A DNA stretch of 64,000 bases from Hypericum androsaemum (GCA_963995505.1 OZ023184.1:8262308-8326307), one strand, 5' to 3'; positions 20,101 through 33,560 are shown, counted from the stretch's first letter. Translations and numbers: made by a program. Notes: generated from the letters alone by a model not told the origin.

Positions 20101-23100
20101 GAGAAAAATGGGACATGCCCATATCTTGAGAGCTATATGAGATTACGACTCACAAATACAGAGAAATCACAGCTGGAAAGCACAACATGAACCGATCAGC
20201 CGCTTACCTTTGAGTCGAACTCCTCAACTTCTTCAACTAATTTAAAACATGAATCCCAACATATAGGAAGAAGATCTGCAAAGTCCTTCTCAGAAAAGTT
20301 TGCATCTTCAATATTCAAACAGAGAGAGCGACAGGCTGCTAGCTAGAGCAAACAATTCAGTATGTCAGTAATTACACAGCTTCCTTTCACAAAAAAAAAG
20401 TAATTACACAGCAAATAACAGTAGGACCTATTAAGGTAAAGCTAATCACAACGTTAAAGGCATGAATGCTGTAGAGAAGAATTTATACAACATACTCTGA
20501 CAGAGAGGTCCCTTTCCTGTAGCAGTTTGATCAATCCATGGTATACAGATCTTTTTGTTTCATCTTTAATCTGCAACAAAAGCATACAAATCAAGTAGTA
20601 AAGTTTATCAAGGTACGTATGAGCCACACCTCTTTCTCTAAGAAAGCACAATATCTTGTCCTGTATGTTACCTCTGAGACCCACTGTCCGAGTATTAGTG
20701 CGACCTTCCGATGAATGATACTCATGTTTGGATGATCATTTGCAAGTTCATGGGACAAAGCTCCATTGAACCTGAAACGATATGTTTCACCAATAAGATG
20801 GAGATAAATTAATGAGTTCCAAATAAGTGATCTTCTCCCAGAACAGAAACCAGATAATCAAAAAATTTCATACATCACTTTGTAGCAACATTAATGAGTT
20901 CCCCGGATGCACACCCAAAAAAAAAAATTTCACTTGATCTGTAGTATTGCCTTCAATTACAAACTAGTATGTGACAAAGGATTCTTGTTTCAGTAATTCT
21001 ACAAATTCACAACTACATTCAACAGAAGCAATCTTGTTTCTCTAAATCCACTAAATTAAACAAACGTAATGGAAATACTGAAAGTACAAAAGATTACAAG
21101 AGTGGAGATACCAATCTTTGAAACTCAAGTAGTTTGAAAGCTCATAGTAAACATATGCTGCGGCACCATATGCAGCATCTTTAAGAAGCAACCCTGGAGT
21201 GATTTCAGTAACTGTGGTAGGACAACCATTCATTGCCTCCTGAAGTATGGAAACAACAACTGGACCCAATAGCTGAAAGCAACAATTCACATATCAATAA
21301 AGTACACTGCTATCAGAGCTTCGACTGAAAAGAATACGTCAAATTGACCTACTTGACTGTGATGTTCAAACAAAACGATGTATAGAGCTTCTGCGCAAGG
21401 CCTCAATTTTTCCGTCCACTGGATCGCATCCTGCTCATGATGAAATGTTTCAGGGCTCCGGTACCAATCCTCCAGATCACAGGCTGTCAGGACAAAGTAT
21501 CTACCAACAGACCAAAGTCACATACAAATTAGGACAAGTTTCCAACGACATGGCAAGAGCAGCACATTTAACTAAAATTAAATGTTTTATCCTTGAACTA
21601 AAGAAGATTTATTAAGGCACTAGACCTACCCAAACCTAGTACCATTATCCTCCCCGCACTTAACAAACCCAGGCAGAAAGATACCACATTCAGGCATATG
21701 CTAGAGCAACATGATTGAGACTCTGTAAGTTCTGCTCGGCCAATAACGAGTAGCTGATCTTTGACTCCCAACTACGAATTTGTTTGCGGGAAATTGCAGC
21801 ACTAATCTCTGTATCGTTCCAATTTTATCAGATGTCCCCGAAGGGACATTGCAGCACTAATCTGTGGCTCAAATCTGAGTAGAAGTGCCATACAGAGAAA
21901 GATAGAAAAAAAAGACCATACTATTACCTTCTAATTAACACGTTACACAAACGAATGATCCGCTCACTTGGGAGAAGGGATGCCAGAACACCACCAACCG
22001 CACTTGAGATGTTTCTCTTCATCTGCTCGACAGTAATTCCATTACCATCCATTACCTGTCCCGTTAGACTGGGTTTGTATTCCTTACATTCAAGTACACC
22101 CTTGACCATAACCATACACTGAATTAGGAATTCCTCAAATGAAATTACATCAGTCTCGGGATTGGTAACCATGTTTAAGCAAAAATCTATAACATGCGGA
22201 AGGACGGATTTATCTCCGAAATTATATGGATGTCTCCCCTGAATTGCTACTAGAACCTTCATCAGTTTGCAGCAAGCCCTCTTTGTGAAACCCCAAAATT
22301 TAGACTGCCCCTCCTGGAAAGACCCATCTGCAAGTATCAGGCAAAGTGTATGATTTCTGCAAGCACGATGACTTTAAACATGGACTCAGAAGAAACATAA
22401 ACAAAAGAATGATGCATTAACAGAATAATTGTTAAAAAAATTGATAAGAAAAATAATACAAACTGCTCGACATGTGTAGGATAATGGAAAATCTTCAGAT
22501 AACTAATTATTAGAGATGGCAACTGACACCATTCAGCTGTCATTAACAAGTTTTGGAACCACAAATTGGAGCGTTTGTCGTGCATAAAAGAGAGAAAGAG
22601 AAAGCATAACTCACAAACACAAAACAAAACGTATGTACACAAGTACACTTACTGATTACACACAAATAGACTCCTCTCTCCATGTCTCTTCTCCATTTCT
22701 ATTTGTTCCATTATTGGTAAAGAACAAGGAAGATGAGGAGTGTAATAAGGGCCTTTGAGTCGAGACACAACCATTTAGATCGATAAACAAATTGATGAGA
22801 AGAATATATCTTACAGTAGGGAAACAATGACTGAATGGCATTCAAAAGAGCAGGAGAGACCTCCTTTACAGGTTTAATCTCCTGAGAAAATAAATTCAAA
22901 ATGGTTAGCGTAATGATCAAAGGAAAATAAGTAAAAAGAACTTGGGTTGACCATCAAAGAAGGAAATGTTGAGATGAAGAAGCAAGACTTTGCCTGAACA
23001 CATTTTGCTTCACTTTGAAACCCTGAAATTATCAACTGCCGTATAATCTTTAAACACAAAAGCCATCTCTCACTCATGAGATAAAGTTCATCCTGATACT

Positions 23101-24573
23101 GCGGTTGAGGATTTGAGCCAAAGCTTTGGGCCAGTGTAGAAAAACCGTGTCGTATGGCCTGCAGATCACTCTGCCAAAGGCTCCAACAGTAATTGAATAG
23201 ATGTTTTGATATCTGCAAAAGATTGTGAATAAGTTGCACAGATTGTGGAAGAAGAATTAATTCAAGACTCTTCTTCTGTTTAAATAAGAACAAAAGGAAA
23301 GAAGAGCAAGGAAAACTAAGCTGAACATTGAGAATAAAATCCTTTCATTGGCTGATACAGCTGACTACATGCATATGATAAGTTCGAAAGTCTAGTAATC
23401 TGTAACACTTTTACAAGAAGACAACTAAGACCTACACGGCATCCTATTCGGTGAACATCAAAACTCCTTCAATGCTAATTTATCACTTTTTCTTGTTGAG
23501 AATCCTCAACAAAGCAAGGCAGTAGCCATCCAAAATTCAGACACCATAGGCAAGTTCCCAAACGGAACCAAATCCAATGAGCCAAAGAAGTAACCAAGGT
23601 TAGTTGAATTTCGTGAATATGGATACCTCAGCGAAATTCCTTTGGTCAGCAGTAAGCCGCTTACTGGACAATTCCTTCAGAGTGCAAAAAAGAATCAGAA
23701 ATATCCTATGGGAACTGAGCACGTCCACTGATTGAAGCTGCTGTGCTAAGACTGAGAAGAGGTCCGGCCTAAGATAAGTCATCAGGTCATTAAAAGAATC
23801 CATGTCAGGTCAAAGTAAATACCAAACTTCATGTCTATTGAAAATATATTCCGAAACATACCATTCCTTGGGATAATCGAAGCGAGCAATCTTAGAAATG
23901 AGGACAGCCAGCATCACAACTATCTGAGCCAATAAGAACACAAACCGGAGAAGAACAAATTAGGAAATCCAAAGGCCTAGGACAAAACTAACAATGAACT
24001 AACCATCTCAGCATTTCACAGTACCTTATCATTTTCTTCTCTCAAGTGAGACAACAGCTTCGTCCGCAAGTGGCCCCTCTCCTCGTTGCTAATTCCCCTG
24101 CTTGCGATAAAGCAGAGTCTAGAAAACCGAAACTACAAAATATCGATAAAAAGGAAAATGGACAAAAAAAATATAGCACAAGATAAATTACAAGGAATCC
24201 CTCCGTCTTCTCCAGTGGCGGCTAATGCTGTTCTTGAGGTAGACAGAAGCCAGCAACCGAACATCCACTTGTGAAACTAAATCCCTAGCGGTTATCACTT
24301 CCTACATTCAAAACGATCAACAATTAAATTAAATTAAATTAAAAAAGAAACGAGAAGCTACATGCATTGTGCAGCTCATAAACCCTAGGAACACGCGATT
24401 TTCGAAAAGAAAAGGAAAAATACGAAGCTCACCATGAGGCAGGAGCAGAAACCGGGGCGGTTCTCCGACTGAGACAGCGCCGCCTCTGCGGGGGTCCGGA
24501 CGCTCTCGTCGCCGCTCATTGCGTTCGTCAGCAGCGAGTATATCGCCGGCAAATCCGACGCCGACAGCGCCAT
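17159..24573 (-). CDS. IPO11: Importin-11-like nuclear transport receptor, 1011 aa, 23 exons
   Basis: This is a karyopherin-beta family ARM/HEAT-repeat receptor that carries cargo through nuclear pores under Ran-GTP control. Exons in transcript order are 24573-24433, 24301-24192, 24097-24025, 23923-23862, 23768-23627, 23212-22994, 22881-22815, 22327-21928, 21500-21353, 21272-21112, 20771-20672, 20570-20496, 20342-20208, 19703-19614, 19372-19190, 19111-19007, 18706-18548, 18311-18267, 18185-17964, 17881-17775, 17693-17637, 17544-17472 and 17320-17159. They sum to 3036 bases and the frame closes at TAG. The N-terminus MALSASDLPAIYSLL and the segment VRLLASVYLKNSISRHW are the importin-beta N-terminal domain; HPSALAQLKKALKMP is the family's C-terminus. 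The intron between exons 6 and 7 appears to use a GC donor (CAG, then GCAAAG). The acceptor of exon 22 was chosen at 17544 because it alone keeps frame. Cargo is unknown. Confidence 0.93.
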
Positions 24574-25044
24574 GTAACTTCTCCCCTTCCTGATCGCGGT
24601 ACACTTTCCGTTTCCGGTATAAAAAATCCTTAGTAAATCACCGCGTCCGAGTAAGTTAAAATCGGATCGATGAGCCTATCCTCGGCGAGTAAGTTAAAAT
24701 CCTTAAGCGGTCGTCTAATTCGGTGTTTCCGTGTCCTCCTTCTCCTCGACTTCCTTTGTCGCGATTATTAGAGGAGACAGACGAAGAAATGGTAACGAGA
24801 GACCGGAGAAGTAAATGAGTAGAGAAATATGGAAGGGGGGCTGCTTCGGCTTGGGTGTCGCTTATATATTTGTGCTTCCACTTGACGAAGTGTTGAGGTT
24901 TTGTTATTGTGCGGGCGAGTTTAGAATTCCCACAACCAATATGTTCTTCAAAAACAAGTTTGGAATTATTTTTTTTGTTGAGAAGGTCAAGTTTCATTTT
25001 AATTTTAATTTAGCTACAATAATTTTATTTTTTTGACTTGCCAA

Positions 25045-25110
25045 CAGAAATAGAACTTATTTTTAAATAAAATTGGAATTCATTCTTAAATAAAATAAGT
25101 TCTATTTCTG
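25045..25110. repeat. Near-perfect 66-bp hairpin
   Basis: CAGAAATAGAACTTATTTT at 25045-25063 recurs as its reverse complement ending at 25110, and the pairing continues with few breaks through TAAATAAAATT/GAATT. It could be a tiny MITE remnant or a cruciform-prone stretch. Confidence 0.75.
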
Positions 25111-25472
25111 TATCAATATTCAATGCCAAAAAATCATCAAGTAGTATATATTTTTTCATTCAACAAGAATGCAATATTTAAAGAAAAAAGTAAATCAAGA
25201 GAATTCTTCACAATTCTCTTTTCATTCTCACAAATCTTACTATTTCGCAAAAAACTTTGAATTTCCAAAATTTTAGTAGGAATGAAAAAGTATACATAGG
25301 AATTATTTTGCCCAAAAAATAGCGATCATTTTTTGAATTTTTATTGGACCAAATTTTATTGGGCTGCGAATCTGTGCAGTTGGGCCGAAAAGGGCCCATG
25401 AAGTCTGGGCCCCCCGATTTGTGCATTTTCCCAATTAGGCGGTTTAACGAAGCTCCGGAACTCTGAATTCCT

Positions 25473-25514
25473 ATTGGCCAATCACCGTGGACGCATCAGC
25501 CACACACCACGTGT
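25473..25514 (+). promoter_or_regulatory. CCAAT/CGTGG and G-box cluster upstream of ERDJ3A
   Basis: ATTGGCCAATCACCGTGG (25473-25490) combines a CCAAT box with CGTGG three bases on. CCACGTGTC (25507-25515) is a G-box. ER-stress elements are built from CCAAT and CCACG modules, but the spacing here does not match the canonical ERSE (N9/N10) or ERSE-II (N1). A role in the unfolded-protein response is therefore only a suggestion. The cluster lies about 170-200 bases before the ATG. Confidence 0.35.
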
Positions 25515-25676
25515 CTCCAAGTTCCCTTAGACCCGAAGCATCTAGACGAGGCCCCCCCTCCCCCGCCAAAGCGTATTGCAAAAAGTTTATAACCGCTCTC
25601 CCTTAAATCATTTATTATAGTGTCCGCATTAATCTTTAATTGAAGTGATCAATATCGCACTTTGGCGGGTTAATCG

Positions 25677-28606
25677 ATGGGCGGGTGTCGGGCATTGTGG
25701 ATACTCCTGGGCGTGTTCCTCTTTCTTGCCGTGTCCCTGGAAGCGAAAGCCTTGGACCCTTACAAGGTAAAAACTAAAAACCCCGCTGCCCTGTTTTCGT
25801 TATTGCTTTTGTGGTATTAGGGCAATTGGTGTTGCAAATTTCAGTCTTTGATTTTGGCCCTTTGGGTTGATAATTGGTGGAGAATGTTTCCTTTTTTGCC
25901 AAATACTAATTGGGTCCTTTGGATTGACTCAGTTACTACTGCCTTTGATCGTAGAATTTTAAGAGGGTAATTTCTGGAAAGCTGAAAGGGGGTTCTTGTT
26001 TTTGTGCAAGTTCCTGATCAATGTGCAGTTCTTTTGGGGCAGGTTCTTGGGGTTGAGCGGAATGCGGGTCAACGCGAGATACAGAAAGCTTTCCACAAGT
26101 AAGCTCTTTTTTTGGTTTTGCTCGTTTGGGAGGATAAGTTTCGTGGACGATCAATGAGCTGTCGATGTTGATCCTTTGCGTTTATAGTCTGTATTTAAGT
26201 TCTTACTCTGTTTGGTGATGGGAGTTGTTTGCTTGACAGTAGGGAGTTGGTGCTTATAATGGATATGGTGTGTTTTTATTTTTATTTTTAAAAGAGGTGT
26301 GGTTCTTGTGATCTTACTCTTTTTTGAATCATTTTTTCTTCCGAAGGCTATCTCTTCAATATCACCCAGACAAGAACAAAAACAAGGGTGCGCAAGAGAA
26401 GTTTGCAGAGATTAACAACGGTATGATTCAAGCAAAGAGACCATTATTTGTTCGGCCATTTATGCTTTCTTCGCTGACGTGTTCCTCAAACTTAGGCATT
26501 AGTCCTTCGAGCATGCAATTAGATCTTTCTCTGAATATTTGGTTGTCAAGGAGCAGTCAGTGATTGAGTTTGTGTTGCATTTCAATCGGTGTATGTAGTG
26601 TTGTGTTCCTGTTAGATTCTGATTTTGGATTTTTCATTTGATTAGCGTACGAGATTTTAGGGGATGAAGAGAAGAGGAAAAATTATGATCTGTATGGAGA
26701 CGAGAAGGGGAATCCAGGCTTTGATGCAGGTCATCCAGGAGGCCAGGGAGGATATACTTATTTTACCAGTGGGAATGAGGCCCATAATGGATTTAATTTT
26801 AGACCAGGTAACTGGCATAATATGGGTGGACAAGGAAGTTCCAAGTCATTCTCATTTTCCTTTGGTGGTCCTAGCTCCGCGAGTTCTTTTGGTTTTGGTA
26901 TGGACGATATCTTCGATTTGTTTGGAGGTGCTGGTGGAGGAGGGTTCAGTGGTTTTGGTGGATCAAGTGGGTCGCAGTCTAGTTCACGATCCAGCCCTGC
27001 GAGTTCCCCTAAGAGCATAAAGGACCTTAAACCCCAAAGCTTTAAGAAAGAAGTTGTTGACCAGGGCATCACTTGGCTGCTATTATCATATAATCCTTCA
27101 TTGAGGGGGATCCAGAATTATGAATCCGTTGTACAGGAGATTGCTGATTCACTGCAAGGGGCTTTGAAGGTAGTACTTGTGCGACTTACTGCTGCAACTT
27201 GAATATTTTACAATTCAGTCGTATAATCGCATTTTCCCTTGTATTACAGGTTGGGGGCATAAATTGTGAAAGGGAAGCATCCATCTGCCGGGAACTTGGC
27301 ATACAACCCCACAGAATGCCGAGATTATTCGTTTATTCATACAAAGAAAATGAAAAAGGTTCTTTGGTGGAATACAAAGGAGATCTGGTGGCAAAGAGTT
27401 TAAAAAGCTTTTGCCAAGCTCATTTACCTAGGTTTTCAATGCGAGTTGAGCTTCAAAACCTTAATTCTTTCTCTGGGAGGACTGAAACCTTACCCAGGGT
27501 TTTGCTTCTTTCCACTAAAAAGGATACCCCTGTAATCTGGCGTGTCCTTAGCGGCTTGTACCACAAACGCTTCACTTTCAATGATGTGCAGGTATCTATC
27601 CCGACATCGCCTTTAGGTATTCATGATTGTTATTCTGTCAGATTTTTGCATCATTTATGAACTTTCTATGCTAACGTCTCTACAGGCTCAAGATGTTTCT
27701 GATCCTTTGTTGAAGAAGATGGGAGTTGATGCTCTTCCGGCGCTAGTTGGTTGGTTGTCAAATGGAGAGAAACATGTACTCAAAGCTGGAATTGCCGTAA
27801 AGGATTTAAAAAGTGCAGTTCATGATCTCGGTGCTTTACTTGACGGGTTTGAGAAGAAGAACAAGAAAGCCACCTCAAGTCAGGATGGAAAATCATATTC
27901 GGGTTCAGCCGAAAAAATACCTTTGCTGACACAACAGAATTTTGACACACTGTGCGCAGAGACAAACCCTGTCTGCATTATTGGTGCTTTCAGATCTTCG
28001 AAAGCAAGGGAGAAGCTGGAATCTGTTCTATCTTCGGTAAGTCAATGTTGTATGATGTGAAAGAGCACAATTCTTTTAGTTGCTTCATCTGAAAACACAA
28101 TCCTAGGCCTGAAATTTCAGTGGCCTTTGACTCGCCTTCCATCTCACTTTCCTCACTTCGATATGGCTACCAAAGATCGTCGAGGTGGTTCAGTAGTGAT
28201 GGAAAGGAATCCATATTCAAGCGTAGTTTATTTTGAATAAACAAAAGACTGCAGCTCTGTATTACAAAGTATGATTATTCACCAGTCTTATCCTAATAAC
28301 TCCTTTTGTTTGTTGTGGTTGTAGGTCTCACAGAAATCGTTTATGAGGCGTTCTGTGTCCGGCTCTGGGGATTCCGTCTCTTACGCGCTGTTAGACGCTA
28401 CCAAGCATCCGACATTCCTAAGCGCATTCGACAAATCTGGATTCAAGACATCAGACAAGGTATTATTAGCCTACAAACCCCGGAAGTCGAGGTTCGCCAC
28501 GCTGGAGGGCGATACAACGTTGGAAGATGCGGAGAGATTCATTGGCTATGTCCTCAGCGGAGATGTACAGTTCAAGAAGACCAGACAGAAACCTGTCATG
28601 AAATGA
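25677..28606 (+). CDS. ERDJ3A: ERdj3A (TMS1-like) ER-lumenal J-domain protein, 572 aa
   Basis: This is a co-chaperone for the ER Hsp70 BiP; the Arabidopsis orthologue (TMS1) is needed for pollen-tube thermotolerance. Exons are 25677-25766, 26043-26098, 26347-26420, 26646-27169, 27250-27591, 27686-28036 and 28325-28606 (1719 bases, in frame). Residues 1-25 form a signal peptide. The J domain covers about 27-92 with HPD at 55-57. A Gly/Ser/Phe-rich linker spans about 130-190 (SFSFSFGG, GGGGFSGFGG). The C-terminal half resembles thioredoxin/PDI-like folds, with a Cys-containing segment around GGINCEREASICRELG. It ends KKTRQKPVMK with no KDEL signal. Intron phases keep the J domain intact. The 5'-most ATG is used because it gives the signal peptide. 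Confidence 0.95.
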
Positions 28607-29054
28607 GATCGTGCTAGACAGAGACTAACCTATGTACATAGGGCTTACAGAAGATTCAATTTAGATAAAAATGGCTGATGTATTAACGTTACAGTTGAAA
28701 CCTAAGGGGTTAGAAGAACCCTTCCCTTTGGACAGCGATTTTGTCATAATCAAGCTCTTATCTGTAGTAATGTGCACGGTGTAATTGATATTGCTTGTTA
28801 ATATGGTTCTCATCTCTTTACTCTTCAGACTCTCAATTACGAAAATTGAAGGACAAATTTACAAAAAATGAAAGAACATTTTAAATGAAAAATCACAATT
28901 CAATTATTTAAGTCTTTAAACTATAGATCACTTGCCTAAAATAAACTATAGATCACTTAACTTTTTATAGTTTCGAAATTATAAAAAAAATTCAATAGTT
29001 TACGAAAATTTCAATAAAATTAATTTTCAGAATGAAAACCAAAACTTATAAAAA
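28607..29054. other. ERDJ3A 3' flank
   Basis: Probable 3' UTR followed by AT-rich DNA. No gene is seen. Confidence 0.55.
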
Positions 29055-29430
29055 CAATTATTTTAAAATACGGATTATGGTACGACCCGGCTTTTGGTCC
29101 GTTCTCAGGATCATCCAGTCCGAGGAGGTCGGACCGGACACTTTTATTAGTATTTTACTATTATTCAAATAATATGTAGACCAAATAGTCAAAATATAGG
29201 TTTCAAAATTCACATTTTAGAAATATCAACCAATTTATAACATATAAAATTCATTTTCCTTTGTTGATTTAGAGAAATCGAGCATATGATACGATTTTTT
29301 TAATGTTTACTGATTTGGATAAAATCTGGTTAGACCAGGCGATTCGAGTAAAAAACCAGTACGAACCACCCGGTTTGACCAAATTTTGCGCAGTCCGACC
29401 AGAGGCCATATAAACATTGAAAAACAACCT
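29055..29430. mobile_element. MITE-like element, GACCGG family (copy B, degraded)
   Basis: It contains the same building blocks as the copy at 11346-11770: TCCGAGGAGGTCGGACCGG near one end and GGTTTGACCAAATTTTGCGC with CAGTCCGACCAG near the other, around an AT-rich core. The outer ends are eroded, so borders are approximate. Confidence 0.5.
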
Positions 29431-29439
29431 GCTTCCTTG

Positions 29440-30169
29440 GGCTACCAGTCAGATTGCATTTTCGAAAACTATGATAAAAACATTTAAAGTAGAGTTTTAT
29501 TCAACTACCGAAGTACCAATGCATTTTTGTTTTGGCCACCTCTACGTTCCAAGGACGACATTTTGTGGGAATCTCCGGTGTGTATAAGATTCATATCACC
29601 AAAAAAAAAAGTTCATCCTATAGTCCCGGAACCTTCCCGTTAGATCGTAATTGGTCTACCGCAGGTGCCCACCTACTTTGGTACTATTCTAAGCCAATTC
29701 CCATTTTGATTACACTTTCCGCGGCACCATAATGAACGTGAACGTACACGTGTCTGTTTGGTTCGCCACAGGACCCCGTGTGGGATTCGGATTCAGTGGG
29801 GACAAGAGTTGTCCCCACTAAAATGGATCAAGTCATTATACTTATAGACACGGTTTTTAATGACTGTCAGATCTGAAGACACGATTTTTAATAAAATCTG
29901 ATGGTCTAAACGAAATCCCCTCCGTGAGGACGACTTTTATGTTGTTCCCGCTCAATCCCAAACTCTCCCTGTGACCCTAGTTTTTCTTCAAACGGAGGGG
30001 CAGGTCCTATATGTAAATCTAAAAAAAATTACATTTTAATTAGCGTAGAATCTTCTTTTACGAGGTTGCAATCACTGATTTCGGTAAACCCTATCACGAC
30101 AAAATTCAGTGGAAAAAAATTGTGATAAGAAAAGAGCACATCGGGAGGGTAAACCATGTCTTTGACGTT
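29440..30169. other. Unassigned spacer
   Basis: Non-coding DNA with a repeated word: ACACGGTTTTTAATGA and ACACGATTTTTAATAA, about 50 bases apart near 29850-29890. No gene or clear element ends. Confidence 0.5.
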
Positions 30170-33100
30170 GTCTATATCGCTAGACTTAATTTTATGCTAT
30201 TAGTATCTCAAAATCTATGAGTACATCGAGGGAGATTAACTCCCCCCAAGTCATCAAGATCCGCATCAACACAAGAACCCAATGGTACATAAAAAATAAG
30301 GTAGTCATGGGAAATCGACAAGGTGTGCTTCGATAACGCGTCTGGTACACGGTTGCCCTCACACCAGGTGTACTGTATGTCAATATTTCAATCTTTCACA
30401 AGCAATTCTCGAGCTCTAAAGGTTAGGGTCACCAATGGATGGTCTCAAGCAACATCACATCTCACGCAAAAGATGGTCAAGGACGAACCTACCTCCACCT
30501 GAACTCTCAGGAATTCCCTCTCCCAAGCCAACTCAAGGCTAAGGATGACTGCCTAAAGCTCCGTTGTCAATGAGGTGTAGCTCCTGATATCTATGACGAA
30601 GCCGCACACCCAAAGTCCTTTAGAATCACAGATAATGCCACTAGCACCTGCAGGCCCTGGGTTCCATCGAAGCTCCATTCGCAGGACGGGAAGAAGGTCG
30701 CACTCTTCCCACCATTCCAAAGGACGCGCATTATGGCAGTCAAGACACACTCCATAACCTAGTCAAAGAAGAGCTCCAAAGTCTTGTTAGGATAAGAGTC
30801 TCATGGAGAAAGCCCCAGCTAAGACGATCAAAGGCTTTCACAAGGTCAATCTTAACGACCATCTATTAAGTTTAGCTAGCCTTACAAAATATTGAGTGAA
30901 TCATCTCTCGTAGTATGACGATAATGTCCAACATATAGCAGCCCGGGACAAAGCTGGAATGTGTCAGAATAACCATCACATCTAAGAGGTGCTTCGGCCG
31001 GCTCACCAGTACCTAAGTAATGATCTTATATAAAATGCTGCATAAGTTGATGGGCAAAAAATGTGTCAATGCTTTTGGCGTAGGTACCTTGGGGATAAGT
31101 ATGATCAATGTGGTGTTCATGTGTAGGGGGAGTCGACCACTACAGAAGAACTCCTAGACCTGAGCACAATCAGAATCGTCTACCACAGTGGGAACTCCGA
31201 ATGATATGATTCCTCCTCAAAATACAGCCACTGGAAATGGTTTACAACCAGTGTTTAAAGAGACTCCTACTCCCATAGTCACTCTCCATCAGGGGATATG
31301 AGACCATGAATCTAATTTCCAAGCTGCCAAATAATGGTCTATGTATAAAAGATTTAAGTATTATGTTCGACATCCACAATCCAAGTCTCTGTAGACTTTT
31401 GAAGCCAAAGTAGCGTCTCCTGATCGAGGATACTATCAAGCTCTATACGTAGCTTATCCTCTAAACAGAGGAGGCCTCTCGTAACCCTAGACTCGAGCGT
31501 CCTTTAAAAACTGCCCAACTTGACCATGTACTTATTCGCTGAAGGATATATCCAAACACATCATTGTCCACTGACGTAGAGCCATTGTGAGGTACTCCAA
31601 TATAGTAATGGCAGGCGAAGTCCTAGGCCACTTTGAATTAAGAAAGGTCATGAAGTCTGTATAGAGTAGCCAAGGTGCTTGAAATTGAAAAGGCCTTTCC
31701 TTTTGACTCCCCCCTCGCTCGGTTGGAGTCCAAGGCAGATTGGGGAGTGGTCCAAGGCTATACGGGATAAGTGTCTCACCACTGCCTTTGGCAAATCTAA
31801 TCTCTAGTCACTATTATACAGTACTCGGTATAGGCTCTTGGATACCTGAGTAGAGATCTCCCAAACATGAGTCCAGGTGAATTTCGGGCCCATAAATTCT
31901 ACGTCAATAAGGCCTAGTGTGTCAATATGTTTTACAAAATGCATATTCTGGGCCGAAAGGGTATAAGAGCCAACCCACTGCTCCTTTAGGGACCTAATGT
32001 CATTGAAGTCTCCTCCACGGACCCGTGGTCCTCTAATAGTGGTGCTTAATGCAATGATTCGGTCCCACAGGCCCCGAGGCTCTTGAGCTCTAGGGCTAGC
32101 ATAGATGACAGTAAGCTGGAAGGCCTTCTGGTGGGAGCGGACCTCTGCCTGAATAAACTGATCATCTCGAGTTTGAATGAGAGTTATACTACGGGCACGT
32201 TCCACAGGAGCCACATGCCACCGATATGCCCAGATGCTTCGACAGCTCAAAATTTGAGAATTCTAAGCGCTGACATACCCTGTCAGCATTGCTCCCTAAA
32301 ATTAGAGACTCAAGAATAACAAGAATATTTGGCTTATGCTACTGCAATAAGGTCTTAACAGCTTGTAAGAATTGAGTTGTTGGCACCACATCAATTCCAA
32401 AAATGATAGAGATATTAGGCATAGACTAAAAGGGGAAAATAAGGGAGACAAACGAGGGGGCGTATGCATCAGAATAGACTGGGTTCGATGGTCTCTGGAT
32501 CCTGATCTATCAATTCCATCATTTAGAAGTGTGTTTCATCCTTTTTGGGCTTGAGCTGTGGGTAACTCTGGGCCTATTGGGCCGTTTGGGCCGCTTTTAT
32601 CGCCCATATGCTCGTATTGTCCAAACTGGGAGGGAGTGGCTTGACTTAGGCTCGGCTCATGAGGCTAACTAGAATTGGGCCGCGTGGGACCAAAATGGTC
32701 CAAGCTCAAACCATTCTGGGTTTCGACCAGCCCATGATCCAAATGTTGTTCACTGTTGCGCGGTGCAGCACCATTCTCAGCATTAAACATTTTTTTGTAA
32801 CCAGGAAGCCTCATTCATTGGACTTTCATCAATTGAGATTTTTTCTTGTGCACCATTGGTTTGGTACAGTTTATTTAGTCTTAGGCATAAATATGTGGGC
32901 CTTTCCTTCCCTTTAAAGAATTGTGCCTAGTTAGTAGATCTAAAACCTGCAAAAGGATTAAGGTTAGAGGGTTAGAGGGTTCAAGGCTCAGAGTCAAAGA
33001 GCTATTAGCGACTCGGGGATCAGGATAAGAAGAGAAAATTGGGGGTGCAGAGAAAGAGAGTCAGAATAGGAAGCATTAGGGAGGGGAGCCTTGGAGAGAG

Positions 33101-33560
33101 AACTTTCTAATTTGCCTTTGATGAATGGCCGGGTCCGCAGGAGTTAATCCTTCGAATTCTTCAAAAGCTCAGACTTTCTCTTGGGATCATTACATTGATA
33201 CTGGGCATTTACAGGATGGTTTTGGCTTTCTTGTCCATTTCTTCAGAATTTCTTCTTTGGTGAAAGGTCTCGGTTGACGTGGTAGGAGCAATTGACTTTG
33301 TTCCCCAATATGGGATGAGGCTGTTGTTCGAATTGCAGGAGTGGATTTAGATTCATTAAGAAGATATGCTTCGTTAAGCTCCTCGAAGCGGTTTCCGATG
33401 GGGGTCCCTGTTGCTTCCAAGTGCAATGGTCGACGTCGACTAGTCATTGTCATCCAGGGGCCTAAAGTGAGCTCAGGATGGCAGTTACTGGGTCTCATTC
33501 CTGCGTCAACGACACCTCAGGGTTATCAGAGCAGTATTCGACATCGTACACATCGCTAGA
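30170..33560 (-). mobile_element. Degenerate L1-type LINE
   Basis: Read on the minus strand, parts of a plant L1 element appear in the right order. Near 33500-33350 is an ORF1 piece (LGPWMTMTSRRRP, GNRFEELNEAY). At 32250-31804 is an endonuclease piece (LTVIYASPRAQEPR, GGDFNDIRSLKEQWVG, DVEFMGPKFTW). At 31440-31240 is the stretch before the reverse transcriptase palm. At 30750-30553 is an RNase H piece (WNPGPAGASGIICDSKGLW), followed by EGNRVPDALSKH near 30340. Many stops and frameshifts make it inactive. The ORF1 N-terminal region is missing, as expected for 5' truncation. Borders are approximate. Confidence 0.85.

Larger units (their letters stand above)
24574..25676. other. Shared upstream region of the divergent importin and ERDJ3A genes
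   Basis: About 1.1 kb separates the two start codons. It contains an AT-rich hairpin (25045-25110) and, near the ERDJ3A start, a CCAAT/CGTGG/G-box cluster (separate entries). No other gene is visible. Confidence 0.6.
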
